In this document: in pieces, positions 18,661 to 28,685 of the stretch
Position numbering within the stretch: the stretch's first letter is position 1
How the letters are laid out: every line of letters begins with the position of its first letter
Assembly (NCBI RefSeq): GCF_029850875.1
Contig: NZ_JAOVAM010000001.1
Span: 186,001-250,000, forward strand
Source of the DNA: Rothia similimucilaginosa
Lineage (GTDB): Bacteria; Actinomycetota; Actinomycetes; Actinomycetales; Micrococcaceae
Direction: 5' to 3'
Length of the DNA stretch: 64,000 nt
Program-made: the position numbers and the translations under genes
The notes under the pieces: model-generated
Told to the model about the DNA's origin: nothing
Databases searched by the model: none
What the model saw: only the letters and a program-made list of their open reading frames with translations

Positions 18661-19716
18661 CTACTTAGGGCCAAAAATCATAATCAAACCAACAACGAAC
18701 AGGGCGAGCAGCAGCACAATCCACAGCCACGCCAGGGAGGTCTTCCGCGCAGGCTGCAGAACCTCTTCACCCTTCTCAACAGCGCTCTCAGAAGCAGACT
18801 CTTCCTCAGCTGCCTCCGAAGCCTCAGCAGAAACAGTCGAAGCAGACTTCGGCTCAGCCGGTTCAGACTCTTCATCCTCAGAGTCCTCTTCGGACTCTTC
18901 AGCAGTCTCCTCGACCAGTGCCTCTTCGGGATTCTGACGATCCACCATGCGCTGCAACAGCTCCTCAACCTCATCCGGGCTCAGAGCAACAGTCGGGTCG
19001 CCGTCCACCGAATCCACGGTGTCACCAGCGGAGGCACTATCCAGCACGCTCAGATCAAGACCCTGCGCGTCCACCGCGCTCACGCGGGTGGGCAGCTCGT
19101 CAGCAGATTCTTCAACCTCAGCAACCTCAACGGTCTCTTCCTCAACGGAAGCAGCCTCGGTGTGCTCAGCCTCAGTGTCAGAACTGTCCATCTTCTCAAC
19201 CTTCGGCTCATCGCGCACCAGGTACTGGTGCAGCTCAGGCTCGGGTTCCGGCTTCTCCTTCTTGACCACGGCAATGATCGGGATCGAAGAATTCATCGGG
19301 TTATCCACCGCGGAGGGGCTGGTCGCATCCACACGGTTCTGCGCGATGTCTTCGGGGCGCAGAACACGCAGGCTAGTGGTCAGAGGAGCAGGCTCGTGCA
19401 GCTTCTCCTCATCGTTCGCCTCAGTGTCAATCTTGCCCTGAGCAGCCAGCGCTGCAAAACGACGCTGAACAGCCAGAACCCGCGGGTCGATAGCGTCCGT
19501 ATGAACCACTGAGCCCATGTTCGCAACAGGCTTCGCGGGCTCACCGCGGCGGCTCGCACGCAGGTACTCGGCAACTTCTTCACGGTAACGGGCAAGACGG
19601 CGCGGACCCATCACCTTAGTAGGCGGCGGCACCTCAATACCGTCCTCGGTCACGTACGTCTCGTAGAGGTACGCTTCGTCCTCGCTATAGGGCTTCGAAC
19701 CCGTAGCTTCACTCAT
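18661..19716 (-). CDS. Acidic protein with one C-terminal membrane anchor, unknown function
   Basis: A 351-residue protein that I do not recognise as a family. Residues 1-80 look folded (YETYVTEDGIEVPPPTK, RRLARYREEVAEYLRASRR). The middle, about 90-300, is a very acidic Glu/Ser/Ala-rich disordered stretch. The end is a basic patch (PARKT) and one membrane helix (WLWIVLLLALFVVGLIMIF), giving a cytoplasmic protein tethered by its tail. It lies between nadD (11 bases upstream) and rsfS (66 bases downstream), clearly co-transcribed. The position is where Actinobacteria often carry an LytR-like or membrane protein gene. Start at 19716 chosen for the GAGG site before MSEATG; 19728 is the alternative. 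Confidence 0.75.
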   Translation of the reverse strand: MSEATGSKPYSEDEAYLYETYVTEDGIEVPPPTKVMGPRRLARYREEVAEYLRASRRGEPAKPVANMGSVVHTDAIDPRVLAVQRRFAALAAQGKIDTEANDEEKLHEPAPLTTSLRVLRPEDIAQNRVDATSPSAVDNPMNSSIPIIAVVKKEKPEPEPELHQYLVRDEPKVEKMDSSDTEAEHTEAASVEEETVEVAEVEESADELPTRVSAVDAQGLDLSVLDSASAGDTVDSVDGDPTVALSPDEVEELLQRMVDRQNPEEALVEETAEESEEDSEDEESEPAEPKSASTVSAEASEAAEEESASESAVEKGEEVLQPARKTSLAWLWIVLLLALFVVGLIMIFGPK

Positions 19717-19727
19717 GTGTTCCCTCA

Positions 19728-20459
19728 TTATTCGTCCATTGGGGGTGCCTGCCCAGACTCATCCTTCACGCGGGGCAAGCCGTCACGGTACGCCGTCAAG
19801 GCGTCCTTCTTGTACAGGCCGTACTTAGTAATGTACTGCACCACGCCATCCGGCACCAGGTACCAGATGGGGGCATCTTCAGCTGCGCGGCGACGAATAT
19901 CGGTCGAAGAAATCGCCATCGCAGGAATCTTTAGGGTCGTAATATGACGACCCTCTGCCAGCGGCGGATCCAGCTCATGATCGGGGCGGGTCACGCCCAC
20001 AAAAGTCGCCAAATCCCACAGCTTATGGGCATTGCGCCAGGTCATAATCTGGCTAATCGCGTCCGCACCGGTAATAAAGAACAGGTCAGCATCCGGGCGC
20101 AGGGCGCGCAGCTCGTTAAGCGTATCAAAGGTGTAGGTGGCGCCGCCACGGTCAATATCAATACGGCTCACTGTAAAACGCGGATTCGACGCGGTCGCAA
20201 TCACCGTCATCAGGTAGCGATGCTCAGCGTCACTCACATGCCGCTCCCCCACCTTCTGCCAGGGCTGACAGGTCGGAACGAAAACAACCTCATCCAGGTC
20301 GAACACGGCGGCAACTTCACTAGCTGCCACCAGGTGTCCGTGGTGAATCGGGTCAAAGGTTCCACCCATCACGCCCAGACGCACCCGGCCGGGAGTGCGC
20401 GGGGGAATCGACTCGGTGCTCAAAGCACCAAAATCAAGGTGAACAGGCTGGTCAGTCAC
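19728..20459 (-). CDS. nadD: Nicotinate-nucleotide adenylyltransferase
   Basis: A 243-residue enzyme that makes nicotinic acid adenine dinucleotide from NaMN and ATP in NAD synthesis. The nucleotidyltransferase signature [11 protein letters not shown] is at about 32-42 and the C-terminal [10 protein letters not shown] motif is present. A 25-residue N-terminal extension precedes the core. The start is GTG (20457-20459) with AAGGA eight bases upstream. First gene of the nadD-membrane protein-rsfS unit. Confidence 0.96.
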   Translation of the reverse strand: MTDQPVHLDFGALSTESIPPRTPGRVRLGVMGGTFDPIHHGHLVAASEVAAVFDLDEVVFVPTCQPWQKVGERHVSDAEHRYLMTVIATASNPRFTVSRIDIDRGGATYTFDTLNELRALRPDADLFFITGADAISQIMTWRNAHKLWDLATFVGVTRPDHELDPPLAEGRHITTLKIPAMAISSTDIRRRAAEDAPIWYLVPDGVVQYITKYGLYKKDALTAYRDGLPRVKDESGQAPPMDE

Positions 20460-20839
20460 AAATGCCGTCCTTGCTGGGGACAGAGACCGCGCCAGGGCAA
20501 CTTAAAGAGCCACCACAGGTGCGGATGCGGGCAGGTATACAGAAGGTACGCAACACCGAAAACGGTGCCCGCGTACATTCTCCTCTATGCTACCTGCTTC
20601 CGGTTAAAAAAACCGAAATGACGGGGGTGAGCTAAGCCGCCGGTGGAATACCCAACCAGCATGTCCGATCGCAGGTTCGCCACAGGCTCACCCGCATGTT
20701 CCGACACACACATCCAGCGCGAGAGGCAACCGCAGAGAACACAAGAAAGCATCGCGAACACAAGAAAGTGCCGCGCACCGGAGCAAACCCCGATGCACGG
20801 CACCATTCACTGTCTATGCAATAGCTAACGCTTCAGCTA
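20460..20839. other. Gap between obg and nadD
   Basis: 380 bases without a convincing gene. Many Actinobacteria carry proB and proA near here; neither is present. It has the obg terminator and a direct repeat of AACACAAGAAAG (two copies, about 20738-20768). The nadD promoter should lie here, but I cannot assign it. Confidence 0.45.
20768..20803 (-). terminator. Terminator of obg
   Basis: GTGCCG pairs with CGGCAC, with further inner pairing, about 37 bases past the obg stop. Confidence 0.5.
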
Positions 20840-22447
20840 TTAGTCGTCGACGTTCGGCATGTCGATATTCTCGTCGACCTTACCTTCCTTCAACTTCTTG
20901 CGGTACTCAACGGACTCAGTCCACACGCCTGCAACGCGCTCGGACTCTAGCTCGGCACGAGCCTCCGCCTTCGCGTCCATACGCTCCTTGTACTCCACAC
21001 GCTTCTGCGCACGAGTCGGGCGAATGAGCTCTTCCAGACGAGCGTCCGTACCACGCGGGGAGGACAGCAGCTCAGCGCCACCAACCATGGTCGGCTCCCA
21101 ATCGAAAATCACCGAGTTATCGTTCTCGCCAATCACCACGGCGTCACCGGCACGAGCACCAGCCTTGAACAGCTCGTCCTCAACACCCAGGCGCGCCAGG
21201 CGGTCCGCCAGGTAGCCGACAGCCTCATCATTATTGAAGTCAGTTTGCTGAATCCAACGCTCAGGCTTCTCACCAATCACGCGGAACAGCGGCTCAAGGT
21301 TACGCTCCTCGCGGCGAATAATGAACTCCTGCTTTTTCTTACCGCGGAACCCCTTCGGGCGAACTACAGGAGCCTCAACGACTACACGCTCCGCTTCCTT
21401 CTCGGCAGCGGCACGAGCCACGCGGTCCTCCTCCACGAGCTTTGCCATCGCAAAAATCAGAGACTTCAGACCCTCATGGGAAGCAGTCGAAATCTCAAAG
21501 ACCTCGAAGCCCATCTCCTCAAACTCAGGGCGAACAAACTCAGCCAGCTCACGAGCCTCAGGAACGTCAATCTTATTGAGAACCACAATCTGCGGACGCT
21601 CATGCAACGGCACGGTCACACCTGCAGTCGGGTCAACCTCGTAGTTTTCCAGCTCGCCGCGAATCACCTCAAAGTCACTGATCGGGTCGCGGCCCGGCTC
21701 CAAAGTAGCGCAGTCAATCACATGCACCAGAGCCGAAGAACGCTCCACATGGCGCAGGAAGCGGTGACCCAGACCGCGGCCCTCCGAAGCGCCCTCAATC
21801 AGACCGGGAACATCCGCGACAGTGTAGCGAACATCGCCCGCCTGCACCACACCCAGGTTCGGGATCAAAGTGGTGAATGGGTAGTCAGCAATCTTCGGAC
21901 GCGCCGCAGAAATCGCAGCAATCAACGAAGACTTACCCGCCGAGGGGTAACCCACCAGAGCCACATCCGCAATGGACTTGAGCTCCAGAACAATATCAGC
22001 CTCTTCACCGGGGGTGCCCAACAGAGCAAAACCGGGAGCCTTACGCTTAGCCGAAGCCAACGCAGCGTTACCCAGACCGCCCATACCGCCAGGGGCAGCA
22101 ACGTACTCATCGCCCACACGCAGCAGGTCAGCTAAAACATTACCCTCGCGGTCCTTCACCACAGTACCCTGCGGCACGGTCAGAATCAGGTCCTCACCGT
22201 TAAAGCCGTGGTGCATATCGCCACGACCAATATCGCCATTCGGGGCGTGCTGGTGCGGGCTGTGGTGGTACTCCAGCAGGGTCGTGGTCTGGTTATCCAC
22301 GCGCAGAATCACCGCGCCACCATTACCACCGTTACCGCCGTTAGGGCCGCCCAGAGGCTTAAACTTTTCACGTCGCACGGAGACGCAGCCGTTACCTCCG
22401 CGACCGCCAGATACATGCAAGACCACGCGGTCCACGAATTCTGCCAC
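20840..22447 (-). CDS. obg: GTPase Obg
   Basis: A 535-residue ribosome-associated GTPase involved in 50S maturation and growth control. The glycine-rich Obg domain (about 1-160) is followed by the G domain with GYPSAGKSS (G1), DVPGLIEGA (G3) and NKID (G4), then an OCT domain (about 350-430) typical of Gram-positive Obg, and a charged C-terminal extension rich in Glu/Lys. The start is GTG at 22445-22447 with AAGGAG at good spacing. It is downstream of rplU-rpmA in the conserved order. Confidence 0.97.
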   Translation of the reverse strand: MAEFVDRVVLHVSGGRGGNGCVSVRREKFKPLGGPNGGNGGNGGAVILRVDNQTTTLLEYHHSPHQHAPNGDIGRGDMHHGFNGEDLILTVPQGTVVKDREGNVLADLLRVGDEYVAAPGGMGGLGNAALASAKRKAPGFALLGTPGEEADIVLELKSIADVALVGYPSAGKSSLIAAISAARPKIADYPFTTLIPNLGVVQAGDVRYTVADVPGLIEGASEGRGLGHRFLRHVERSSALVHVIDCATLEPGRDPISDFEVIRGELENYEVDPTAGVTVPLHERPQIVVLNKIDVPEARELAEFVRPEFEEMGFEVFEISTASHEGLKSLIFAMAKLVEEDRVARAAAEKEAERVVVEAPVVRPKGFRGKKKQEFIIRREERNLEPLFRVIGEKPERWIQQTDFNNDEAVGYLADRLARLGVEDELFKAGARAGDAVVIGENDNSVIFDWEPTMVGGAELLSSPRGTDARLEELIRPTRAQKRVEYKERMDAKAEARAELESERVAGVWTESVEYRKKLKEGKVDENIDMPNVDD

Positions 22448-22645
22448 GGGTTCTCCTTATCTTGGAAAATCTTCACTTCGCCACCGCACGGCACACACCA
22501 ATCATGCTGCGGATGCGGCGGCAGGCGCGACCGGGTTGGGGTGCGCCTCATCGTGGAGCCCAGCACAGGCGGGCATCCACGGCATTCGAGGTCATAGCGA
22601 GAGGGGGTAGACTAACGCCTACCCCCTCTGCCCTAGCGGTGAGTA

Positions 22646-22903
22646 TTACTCAGCTGCTGCCAGGATGTTAACGACCTTGCGGCCCTTGCGGGTACCGAAT
22701 TCGACGGTGCCTGCTGCCAGAGCAAACAGGGTGTCGTCGCCACCACGGCCAACGTTCAGGCCGGGGTGGAAGTGGGTGCCGCGCTGACGAACGAGAATCT
22801 CGCCTGCGTTGACGGACTGGCCGCCGTAGCGCTTAACACCGAGGTACTGGGGGTTCGAGTCACGGCCGTTACGGGTGGAGCTTGCGCCCTTCTTATGTGC
22901 CAT
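22646..22903 (-). CDS. rpmA: Ribosomal protein L27
   Basis: An 85-residue 50S protein whose N-terminus reaches the peptidyl transferase centre. [16 protein letters not shown] and [22 protein letters not shown] match the family; the N-terminus lacks the cleavable extension found in Firmicutes. AGGAA upstream of the ATG. Forty bases after rplU. Confidence 0.98.
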   Translation of the reverse strand: MAHKKGASSTRNGRDSNPQYLGVKRYGGQSVNAGEILVRQRGTHFHPGLNVGRGGDDTLFALAAGTVEFGTRKGRKVVNILAAAE

Positions 22904-22943
22904 TCTGTATTCCTACCTTAGGGTTGAATTCCGGTCGTTTCGA

Positions 22944-23255
22944 TTACGCGTTGATAGCGGTAATCTTGACGGTGGTCAGCTCGGCGCGGAAGCCCTGACG
23001 CTTCTTGTAACCGGTCTTGTTCTTGTACTTCTGAATAACGATCTTCGGACCGCGCAGGTCCTCAACCTTCTCAGCAACAACCTTGGCGGAAGCCAGGGAC
23101 TTTGCGTCAGCGGTGACCTTGTCACCGTCGACGAGCAGCAGCACGGGCAGCTCGATGGTGCTACCGGGCTCGCCTGCAACACGGTCAAGGGTAACGAGGT
23201 CGCCTACGGAAACCTTCTCCTGGCGGCCGCCAGCGCGTACAATCGCGTATGCCAC
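22944..23255 (-). CDS. rplU: Ribosomal protein L21
   Basis: A 103-residue 50S protein. The core ([42 protein letters not shown]) fills the usual length. The open frame runs much further upstream, but the homologous start is the GTG at 23253-23255. No strong ribosome-binding site precedes it, only AAGTGAG. It is the first gene of rplU-rpmA-obg and has a long, structured upstream region. Confidence 0.96.
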   Translation of the reverse strand: MAYAIVRAGGRQEKVSVGDLVTLDRVAGEPGSTIELPVLLLVDGDKVTADAKSLASAKVVAEKVEDLRGPKIVIQKYKNKTGYKKRQGFRAELTTVKITAINA

Positions 23256-23792
23256 TATGGGACTCACTTTTCTCGACAACTTTGCTTCTTGAATCTCACA
23301 CGAATGAGCAGCCTGCGCTTTCATTGCTGTGCGCCCTCCCCCGCCAGTCGAATGACCGCGAACAAGGAGGAACGGCCCGTGCGTTCCGGCGGGATTGCCC
23401 GCTGAAGCCAACACGCGAGGCTCACCGGTGGTGTCTCTCTCCCGCACGTTCAAAACTCAGCCGCTTACTCGACCGCGCCGAAGACGATGCGGGTGGGAGC
23501 GGTGTCTCCCGCTGGCCCTGCGTCGATAGGGCTTCACTGAGATAAACACCAGTCCTTAAGGATACGGCATGATCTACGTGCCACGCAATAGATAATTTTG
23601 CGGAACGCTCGAAGTCGGCACGTGATACTACTCAACCTGCACACGCACCGTACATAAACCACACGCAACCCGTCCGTATCAACAACGCTGAGACAGCCGC
23701 CCATAGGCAAGCCCCGGCAAGGTGGATTACTCCACCCCACCGGGGCTCGACATACACACACCATCGTAATTCCGATGATTGGAAGCTAAAGA
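23256..23792. other. rplU leader/promoter region and rne 3' flank
   Basis: 537 bases. The part nearest rplU (about 23256-23545) is GC-rich, with several short hairpins (for example GGGAG/CTCCC near 23496-23515), which would suit a long regulatory leader. I see no match to a named L21 leader. The rne terminator lies at the far end. Confidence 0.4.
23710..23747 (-). terminator. Terminator of rne
   Basis: AGCCCCGG pairs with CCGGGGCT around an inner GGTGG/CCACC stem, 45 bases past the rne stop. Confidence 0.8.
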
Positions 23793-26700
23793 CTAATCGC
23801 CCTTACCTTCACGCTTAATGTCGGCAGCGGCCACGCCAATGCCGAACAAGACAGGGGCCGAAGCGTCATTAGACACCGGAGCCACATCCGCAACAGAAGC
23901 GGAAGCAACCACGGAACCCTCAGCACGCTCGGAAGCGTCCACGGTCACGACCTGAGCACCGGCACCGGCGCTCGAAGCCGCACGGCGAGTGCGACGCTTA
24001 CGCGGGGTCAAACCGGGCACCTGAGCTACAGGCTTCTGGAGGTCCTCAACCGGAGCCTCAACCGCTGCAGGAGCTGCGCCCACCACGCCGGTCACAACCG
24101 TACGAGACTCAGACTTCTGAACCTTATCAGCCTTCGCGGGTGCCTGCTCAGCTGCCTTCTCGGCGCGCTTCTCATCAGCGGCACGACGAGCACGGCGGCG
24201 GGACGCACGCGGAGTCTCGCGAACATCCTCGATGCGCAGGTCCTCACGCTCAACACGCTTGGATTCCTGAGCCTTCTGCTCGCCGGAGGTTGCCTCCGCA
24301 CCCTTATGCTCCGAGCGCTTCGCCGCACGGTCCTCACGGCCCGAACGGAACAACTCACCCTCAGCGCGGGCAATACGGCCGGCCTTCTGAGAAGCACGGG
24401 CCTTCGCCTCGCCGGCGCGAATCGCCTCAAAACGATCCGACGAACGAGTAAAGCGCGGGTCGAGCTCCGGGTCAACGTGGTGCTCATCCTCCAGAGCACC
24501 CGCACCGGAATCCTCTACAGCGGCAATATCTGCATCAGTCAGCTCGCGACGCTTATGGTTACGAGAAGACTTCTTACCGCCATGCTTGGACGAACGACGC
24601 TCATCCCAACGGTCCTCAGCAGAGTCCTTCGAGGAATCCTCAGCGGACTCCTCTTCCACGCGGTCGAACGCGTTTGCCAGCTGCTCCAGGGAGAAACCGC
24701 CCTGCTCACCGATCCAGTTGCCCTCGGTGACCTCCGCGACCTTGTCTTCACGCTGAGCGACCTCCGCGTGAGTCTGCTCGCCGGCAGCCTCGGCAATACC
24801 CTGAATCTCCTGCTCAAGCGAAAGCTCAGCGGTCTCCGCGCGGCGTGAACGCTTGCGGCGCTTACGCTTCTTACGGGTCGAAGCAGTTTCCTCCGAAACG
24901 TCCTCACTCGGAGCGGATGCGGCAGCCACCGCAGCCATAGCATTACGGCGCTCAGCCTTCTTCGACTCCAGAGCGTCCTGCTTCTGCTGGTCACGAGAAT
25001 CCTCGCGGGCAGCGGCACGGCTACGCTTACGGTCATTACGCTCATGGCGGTGGATATAATCCGACGCGCCACCGTTACGACCGCTCAGCGGCTGATCATG
25101 AACCACCAGGCCACGACCGGCGCACTGCTCACAGGGCTCCGAGAAGACCTCAAGCAGACCGGTACCCAGGCGCTTACGGGTCATCTGAACCAGACCCAGC
25201 GAAGTCACCTCAGCCACCTGATGCTTGGTACGGTCACGGCCCAGGCACTCAATCAGACGACGCAGAACCAGGTCACGATTCGACTCAAGCACCATGTCAA
25301 TGAAGTCAATGACGATAATGCCACCAATATCGCGCAGACGCAGCTGACGGACAATCTCCTCAGCAGCTTCCAGGTTGTTCTTGGTGACGGTCTCTTCCAG
25401 GTTGCCGCCGCTACCGGTGAACTTACCGGTGTTCACGTCCACCACGGTCATGGCTTCGGTACGGTCAATTACCAGCGAACCACCCGAAGGCAAGTACACC
25501 TTACGGTCCAGAGCCTTCGCCAGCTGCTCGTTAATGCGGTAATGATCGAAGAGGTCGTCATCACCGTCCCACTGCTGCAGGCGGGACACCAGATCCGGGG
25601 CCACGTAGGTTACGTACGCCTCGATGGAATCCCACGCGTTCTTACCCTGAACAATCATCGCGGTGAAGTCCTCGTTGAAGACGTCACGCACGGTCTTAAT
25701 CATCAGGTCGGGCTCCTGGTAGAGCATCTCAGGAGCCAGCACCTTGCGGGAGTTAGCCTTCTCCTGAATCTCTTCCCACTGCGCACGCAGACGGTTAATA
25801 TCATGAGTCAGCTCCTCCTCAGAAGCACCCTCCGCCGCGGTACGAACAATCACGCCAGCACCCTCGGGCAACTTGTCCTTCAGAATCTTCTTCAGACGAG
25901 CACGCTCAGTGTCGGGCAACTTGCGGGAAATACCGGTCATCGAACCACCCGGCACGTACACCAGGAAGCGACCGGGCAGGGAAACCTGGCTGGTCAGGCG
26001 GGCACCCTTGTGGCCAATCGGGTCCTTGGTGACCTGCACCAGAACCGAATCGCCGGGCTTCAGGGCGTTCTCAATCTTGCGGGGTGCACCGTCCAGGCCG
26101 GTGACATCCCAGTTGACCTCGCCCGCGTACAGCACAGCGTTACGGCCGCGTCCAATGTCAACGAATGCAGCTTCCATGGACGGCAGAACGTTCTGTACCT
26201 TACCCAGGTACACGTTGCCAATCAGGGAATCCTGCTGGGTCTTGGACACGAAGTGCTCAGCCAGCACGCCATCCTCGAGCACGCCAATCTGGATGCGACC
26301 GTCCTTCTGGCGAACCAGCATCTGACGGTCCACGGACTCGCGGCGGGCCAGGAACTCGGCTTCGGTCACGATGTGCCGGCGGCGACCCAGGGAACGGGAC
26401 TCGCGGCGGCGCACGCGCTTCGCCTCCAGGCGGGTAGAACCACGCACACCGGTCACAGTGTTGGATGCGTGAGAGTCAGCCAGGCGCGGTGCACGCACCT
26501 TGGTGACGGTCTCAACCTCATCATCAACTCCGCCCTCAATCTCAATATCTTCGGTACCGCGGCGACGGCGACGGCGACGGTGGCTCGTCACCTCAGCCTC
26601 AGCGGCAGCCTCCTCGCGGCGGCGCTCCATGCGCTCCTTACGCTTCTGCTCCTCGGCAGCGGCGCGGCGTGCCTCACGCTCCAGCTTGGCGGCGATAGCG

Positions 26701-27566
26701 AGATCACTCAGCTCCTCCGGCTCGGGAGCCATGAACAGCGGCATCGCACCCATGGGGGTACGCGAGCGTAGCTCCTGCAGCTTTTCGCGCTGTAGGTCGC
26801 TAATGGTCTTTACCGGCTCGGGAGCTACTTCAGACTCCTCAGCTACGGGTTCCTCAGCTGCGGGCTTTTCAGCAGATTCTTCTGCGGCGGGTGCCTCAGA
26901 AGTAGCTTCTTCGGTTGCAGATTCCTCCGCAACTACAGCAGTCTCAGCGGGCTGCTCCGCGGCGGGTACAGACACCTCAGCTGCGTTAGCCTCGGCAACT
27001 TCCGCCTTCTGAGCGGCAGCCTTCTTCATAGGGCGCTTCTTCTCAGCGACCTTCTCGGTAGCTTCCTCAGCCTTTGTCGGGGTTACGACCTCAACCTTGG
27101 CGGTCTCTTCCTTCATCTCAACGGTAGACTCAGCAGGCGCAGCGGCGGGCGTAACAACTTCCTCAACCTTCGCGGTCTTCTCGACAGTCTCGACCTTCGC
27201 GGTGTTCTCCACGACAGCAGACTCAGCCGCCTTCTTTTCAGCAACCTCAAACAGGCTATCTAGAGTAGAAGCAACCTCGGCCTCAGACACAGCGGGAGCG
27301 GCAACCTTCGGTGCTGGCGCGTGCTTAGCCTTAGCGTTACGCAGGTTAGTCAGGCCAGTAGCAATCGCCTCATCCAGGGGAACCTCAGAAGCCTTCTCCT
27401 TCTTCGGGCGACCCGGGCGGCGGCGCTCAGTACCCTGCTGGGCCTCAGAGCTCTCACGAACATTTTTACGCAGAGTTTCACGGGTCTCTGCAGAGGCGTT
27501 CTTCTCCTCCGCGAGGGCGTTCAGCGCCTCAAAAACCCCAAGTTCGACGTTCTTCTCGTCAGACAT
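23793..27566 (-). CDS. rne: Ribonuclease E/G family endoribonuclease
   Basis: A 1257-residue endonuclease for mRNA decay and rRNA/tRNA processing. As in other Actinobacteria, the catalytic core sits in the middle between two disordered arms. The N-terminal arm (about 1-400) is Ala/Glu/Val-rich and ends in Arg-rich patches (RRRRRRGTED). The S1 domain is at about 440-540 (GNVYLGKVQNVLPSMEAAFV). The DNase I-like site is near 705-755 (VVDVNTGKFTG and IVIDFIDM). The zinc-link cysteines are near 812-815 (CEQC). The C-terminal arm is rich in Glu/Arg/Lys, a likely scaffold for partner enzymes. The start at 27566 (MSDEKNVE) is preceded by AGAAGA; the upstream extension is unlikely. Confidence 0.95.
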   Translation of the reverse strand: MSDEKNVELGVFEALNALAEEKNASAETRETLRKNVRESSEAQQGTERRRPGRPKKEKASEVPLDEAIATGLTNLRNAKAKHAPAPKVAAPAVSEAEVASTLDSLFEVAEKKAAESAVVENTAKVETVEKTAKVEEVVTPAAAPAESTVEMKEETAKVEVVTPTKAEEATEKVAEKKRPMKKAAAQKAEVAEANAAEVSVPAAEQPAETAVVAEESATEEATSEAPAAEESAEKPAAEEPVAEESEVAPEPVKTISDLQREKLQELRSRTPMGAMPLFMAPEPEELSDLAIAAKLEREARRAAAEEQKRKERMERRREEAAAEAEVTSHRRRRRRRGTEDIEIEGGVDDEVETVTKVRAPRLADSHASNTVTGVRGSTRLEAKRVRRRESRSLGRRRHIVTEAEFLARRESVDRQMLVRQKDGRIQIGVLEDGVLAEHFVSKTQQDSLIGNVYLGKVQNVLPSMEAAFVDIGRGRNAVLYAGEVNWDVTGLDGAPRKIENALKPGDSVLVQVTKDPIGHKGARLTSQVSLPGRFLVYVPGGSMTGISRKLPDTERARLKKILKDKLPEGAGVIVRTAAEGASEEELTHDINRLRAQWEEIQEKANSRKVLAPEMLYQEPDLMIKTVRDVFNEDFTAMIVQGKNAWDSIEAYVTYVAPDLVSRLQQWDGDDDLFDHYRINEQLAKALDRKVYLPSGGSLVIDRTEAMTVVDVNTGKFTGSGGNLEETVTKNNLEAAEEIVRQLRLRDIGGIIVIDFIDMVLESNRDLVLRRLIECLGRDRTKHQVAEVTSLGLVQMTRKRLGTGLLEVFSEPCEQCAGRGLVVHDQPLSGRNGGASDYIHRHERNDRKRSRAAAREDSRDQQKQDALESKKAERRNAMAAVAAASAPSEDVSEETASTRKKRKRRKRSRRAETAELSLEQEIQGIAEAAGEQTHAEVAQREDKVAEVTEGNWIGEQGGFSLEQLANAFDRVEEESAEDSSKDSAEDRWDERRSSKHGGKKSSRNHKRRELTDADIAAVEDSGAGALEDEHHVDPELDPRFTRSSDRFEAIRAGEAKARASQKAGRIARAEGELFRSGREDRAAKRSEHKGAEATSGEQKAQESKRVEREDLRIEDVRETPRASRRRARRAADEKRAEKAAEQAPAKADKVQKSESRTVVTGVVGAAPAAVEAPVEDLQKPVAQVPGLTPRKRRTRRAASSAGAGAQVVTVDASERAEGSVVASASVADVAPVSNDASAPVLFGIGVAAADIKREGKGD

Positions 27567-28132
27567 TAATCTTCTTTCGTTACACCCTGCTCCGCACCGC
27601 AAGGATTTTAATAGCGCGCATACAGCGCAAAGCCTAGTTGCTGTCACCGCGGCTCAAGCTTCACCTTACAGTGCACATTCATTGGCGCTACCGGGCACTA
27701 TCTCGTTCAGCGCTTCTGCAGTAAGGGGCGAGCGGGCGGAACGCAGAGCGCGCCGCGACGGTCACAGCCACCTCGCTCTCGAGCACGGCACGCTCACACC
27801 CTTCCTGGGTGTTCTGCCGGTCTTCGGGTTTCTTCGCCGTGGCGGGCGGCTCGCGCGGTGCGACAGTTATGCTCCGCGGCTTATAGCCGGCGCTCTTCGG
27901 GTACTCTCCCTCGATGCGTTGGTGGGGATCTTTATGCGCGTGCGGGGCGCACAAGACACCGCGTTCCATTATACCCGGTAGAGTGTGCTTCTAAGCCACC
28001 CTACCCTTCGTATCCGGGCTCCACTTCCGGGCAGGATGCGTGGGACAGATTATGGCGGTCATCTAGCGGGCACAGCAAAGCCGGGCGTGCCACTACGCAC
28101 CACCCGGCTTCAAAAAACTTTGAGAGGAGGGG
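27567..28132. other. rne upstream region
   Basis: 566 bases. It should contain the rne promoter and 5' leader, where RNase E genes often carry autoregulatory structure. I see no clear gene, only GC-rich sequence and, at the far end, the terminator of the small membrane protein gene. Confidence 0.4.
28078..28110 (-). terminator. Terminator of the 79-residue membrane protein gene
   Basis: AAGCCGGG pairs with CCCGGCTT, 22 bases past the stop codon. Confidence 0.7.
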
Positions 28133-28372
28133 CTAGTCCAGACCCAGCTCCGCATCACGCGCCTCACGAGCCTGCTGAGCAAGCTTCGGGTCGGTCGGCA
28201 GATACTCCGGACCGGAACCGGTCGCAAACGGAACACCCAGAATAAAAACAAACGGAGAAACCACCAGCAGAATTACCCACAGCAGCGAGAAGTGACCGGC
28301 GGTCAGCAACAGCAGGGCAGTCAGAAAAATAACGGCAGCAGCGCCCATTGCGGCAATTCCGGCAGTCTTCAC
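28133..28372 (-). CDS. Small membrane protein, unknown function
   Basis: A 79-residue protein that I do not recognise. Two hydrophobic segments (about 5-25 and 28-50) are followed by a soluble, charged tail (PTDPKLAQQAREARDAELG), so both ends probably face the cytoplasm. The start is GTG (28370-28372) with GAGGAG five bases upstream, a strong site. It occupies the region between folC and rne where other Actinobacteria carry a DUF4233 membrane protein and ndk, but I cannot show it is a DUF4233 member. Confidence 0.7.
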   Translation of the reverse strand: MKTAGIAAMGAAAVIFLTALLLLTAGHFSLLWVILLVVSPFVFILGVPFATGSGPEYLPTDPKLAQQAREARDAELGLD

Positions 28373-28685
28373 GGTTCTCCTCGAAGGGGTATCAAGAATC
28401 TAGTCTCCAGCAGAACGGCAGGCAGTCAACGTCGCAGGTGAACCCCGCGGACGGCTCCGTCCGATGCCGTTCAAGAATATACCTGACCATTATACGCACC
28501 CACTCCGCCTCCCCGCTGGCCGCCACCGGCCCCTCCCCTCCCCACTACCCGGCGTAACCAGCCCGGGCCCCCAACCCTGCACAGCCTCACCCGCCCGCAG
28601 ACACAGTAACGCCCCGGCACCAACAAGTACCGGGGCGTTGCATGTTCGGGGTATCGGCCCTCAAACCAAGTTCAGAGATGAACGC
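28373..28685. other. Gap between small membrane protein and VKOR gene
   Basis: 313 bases. Apart from the VKOR terminator at 28608-28639, I see only C-rich non-coding sequence and presumably the promoter of the small membrane protein gene. Confidence 0.4.
28608..28639 (-). terminator. Terminator of the VKOR gene
   Basis: A 10-bp perfect stem, AACGCCCCGG paired with CCGGGGCGTT, with a 12-base loop. Confidence 0.8.

Noticed and set aside
25044-26771. A 575-codon plus-strand frame inside rne
   Set aside because: Antisense of the conserved RNase E catalytic core; His/Leu/Thr-rich with no recognisable domain.
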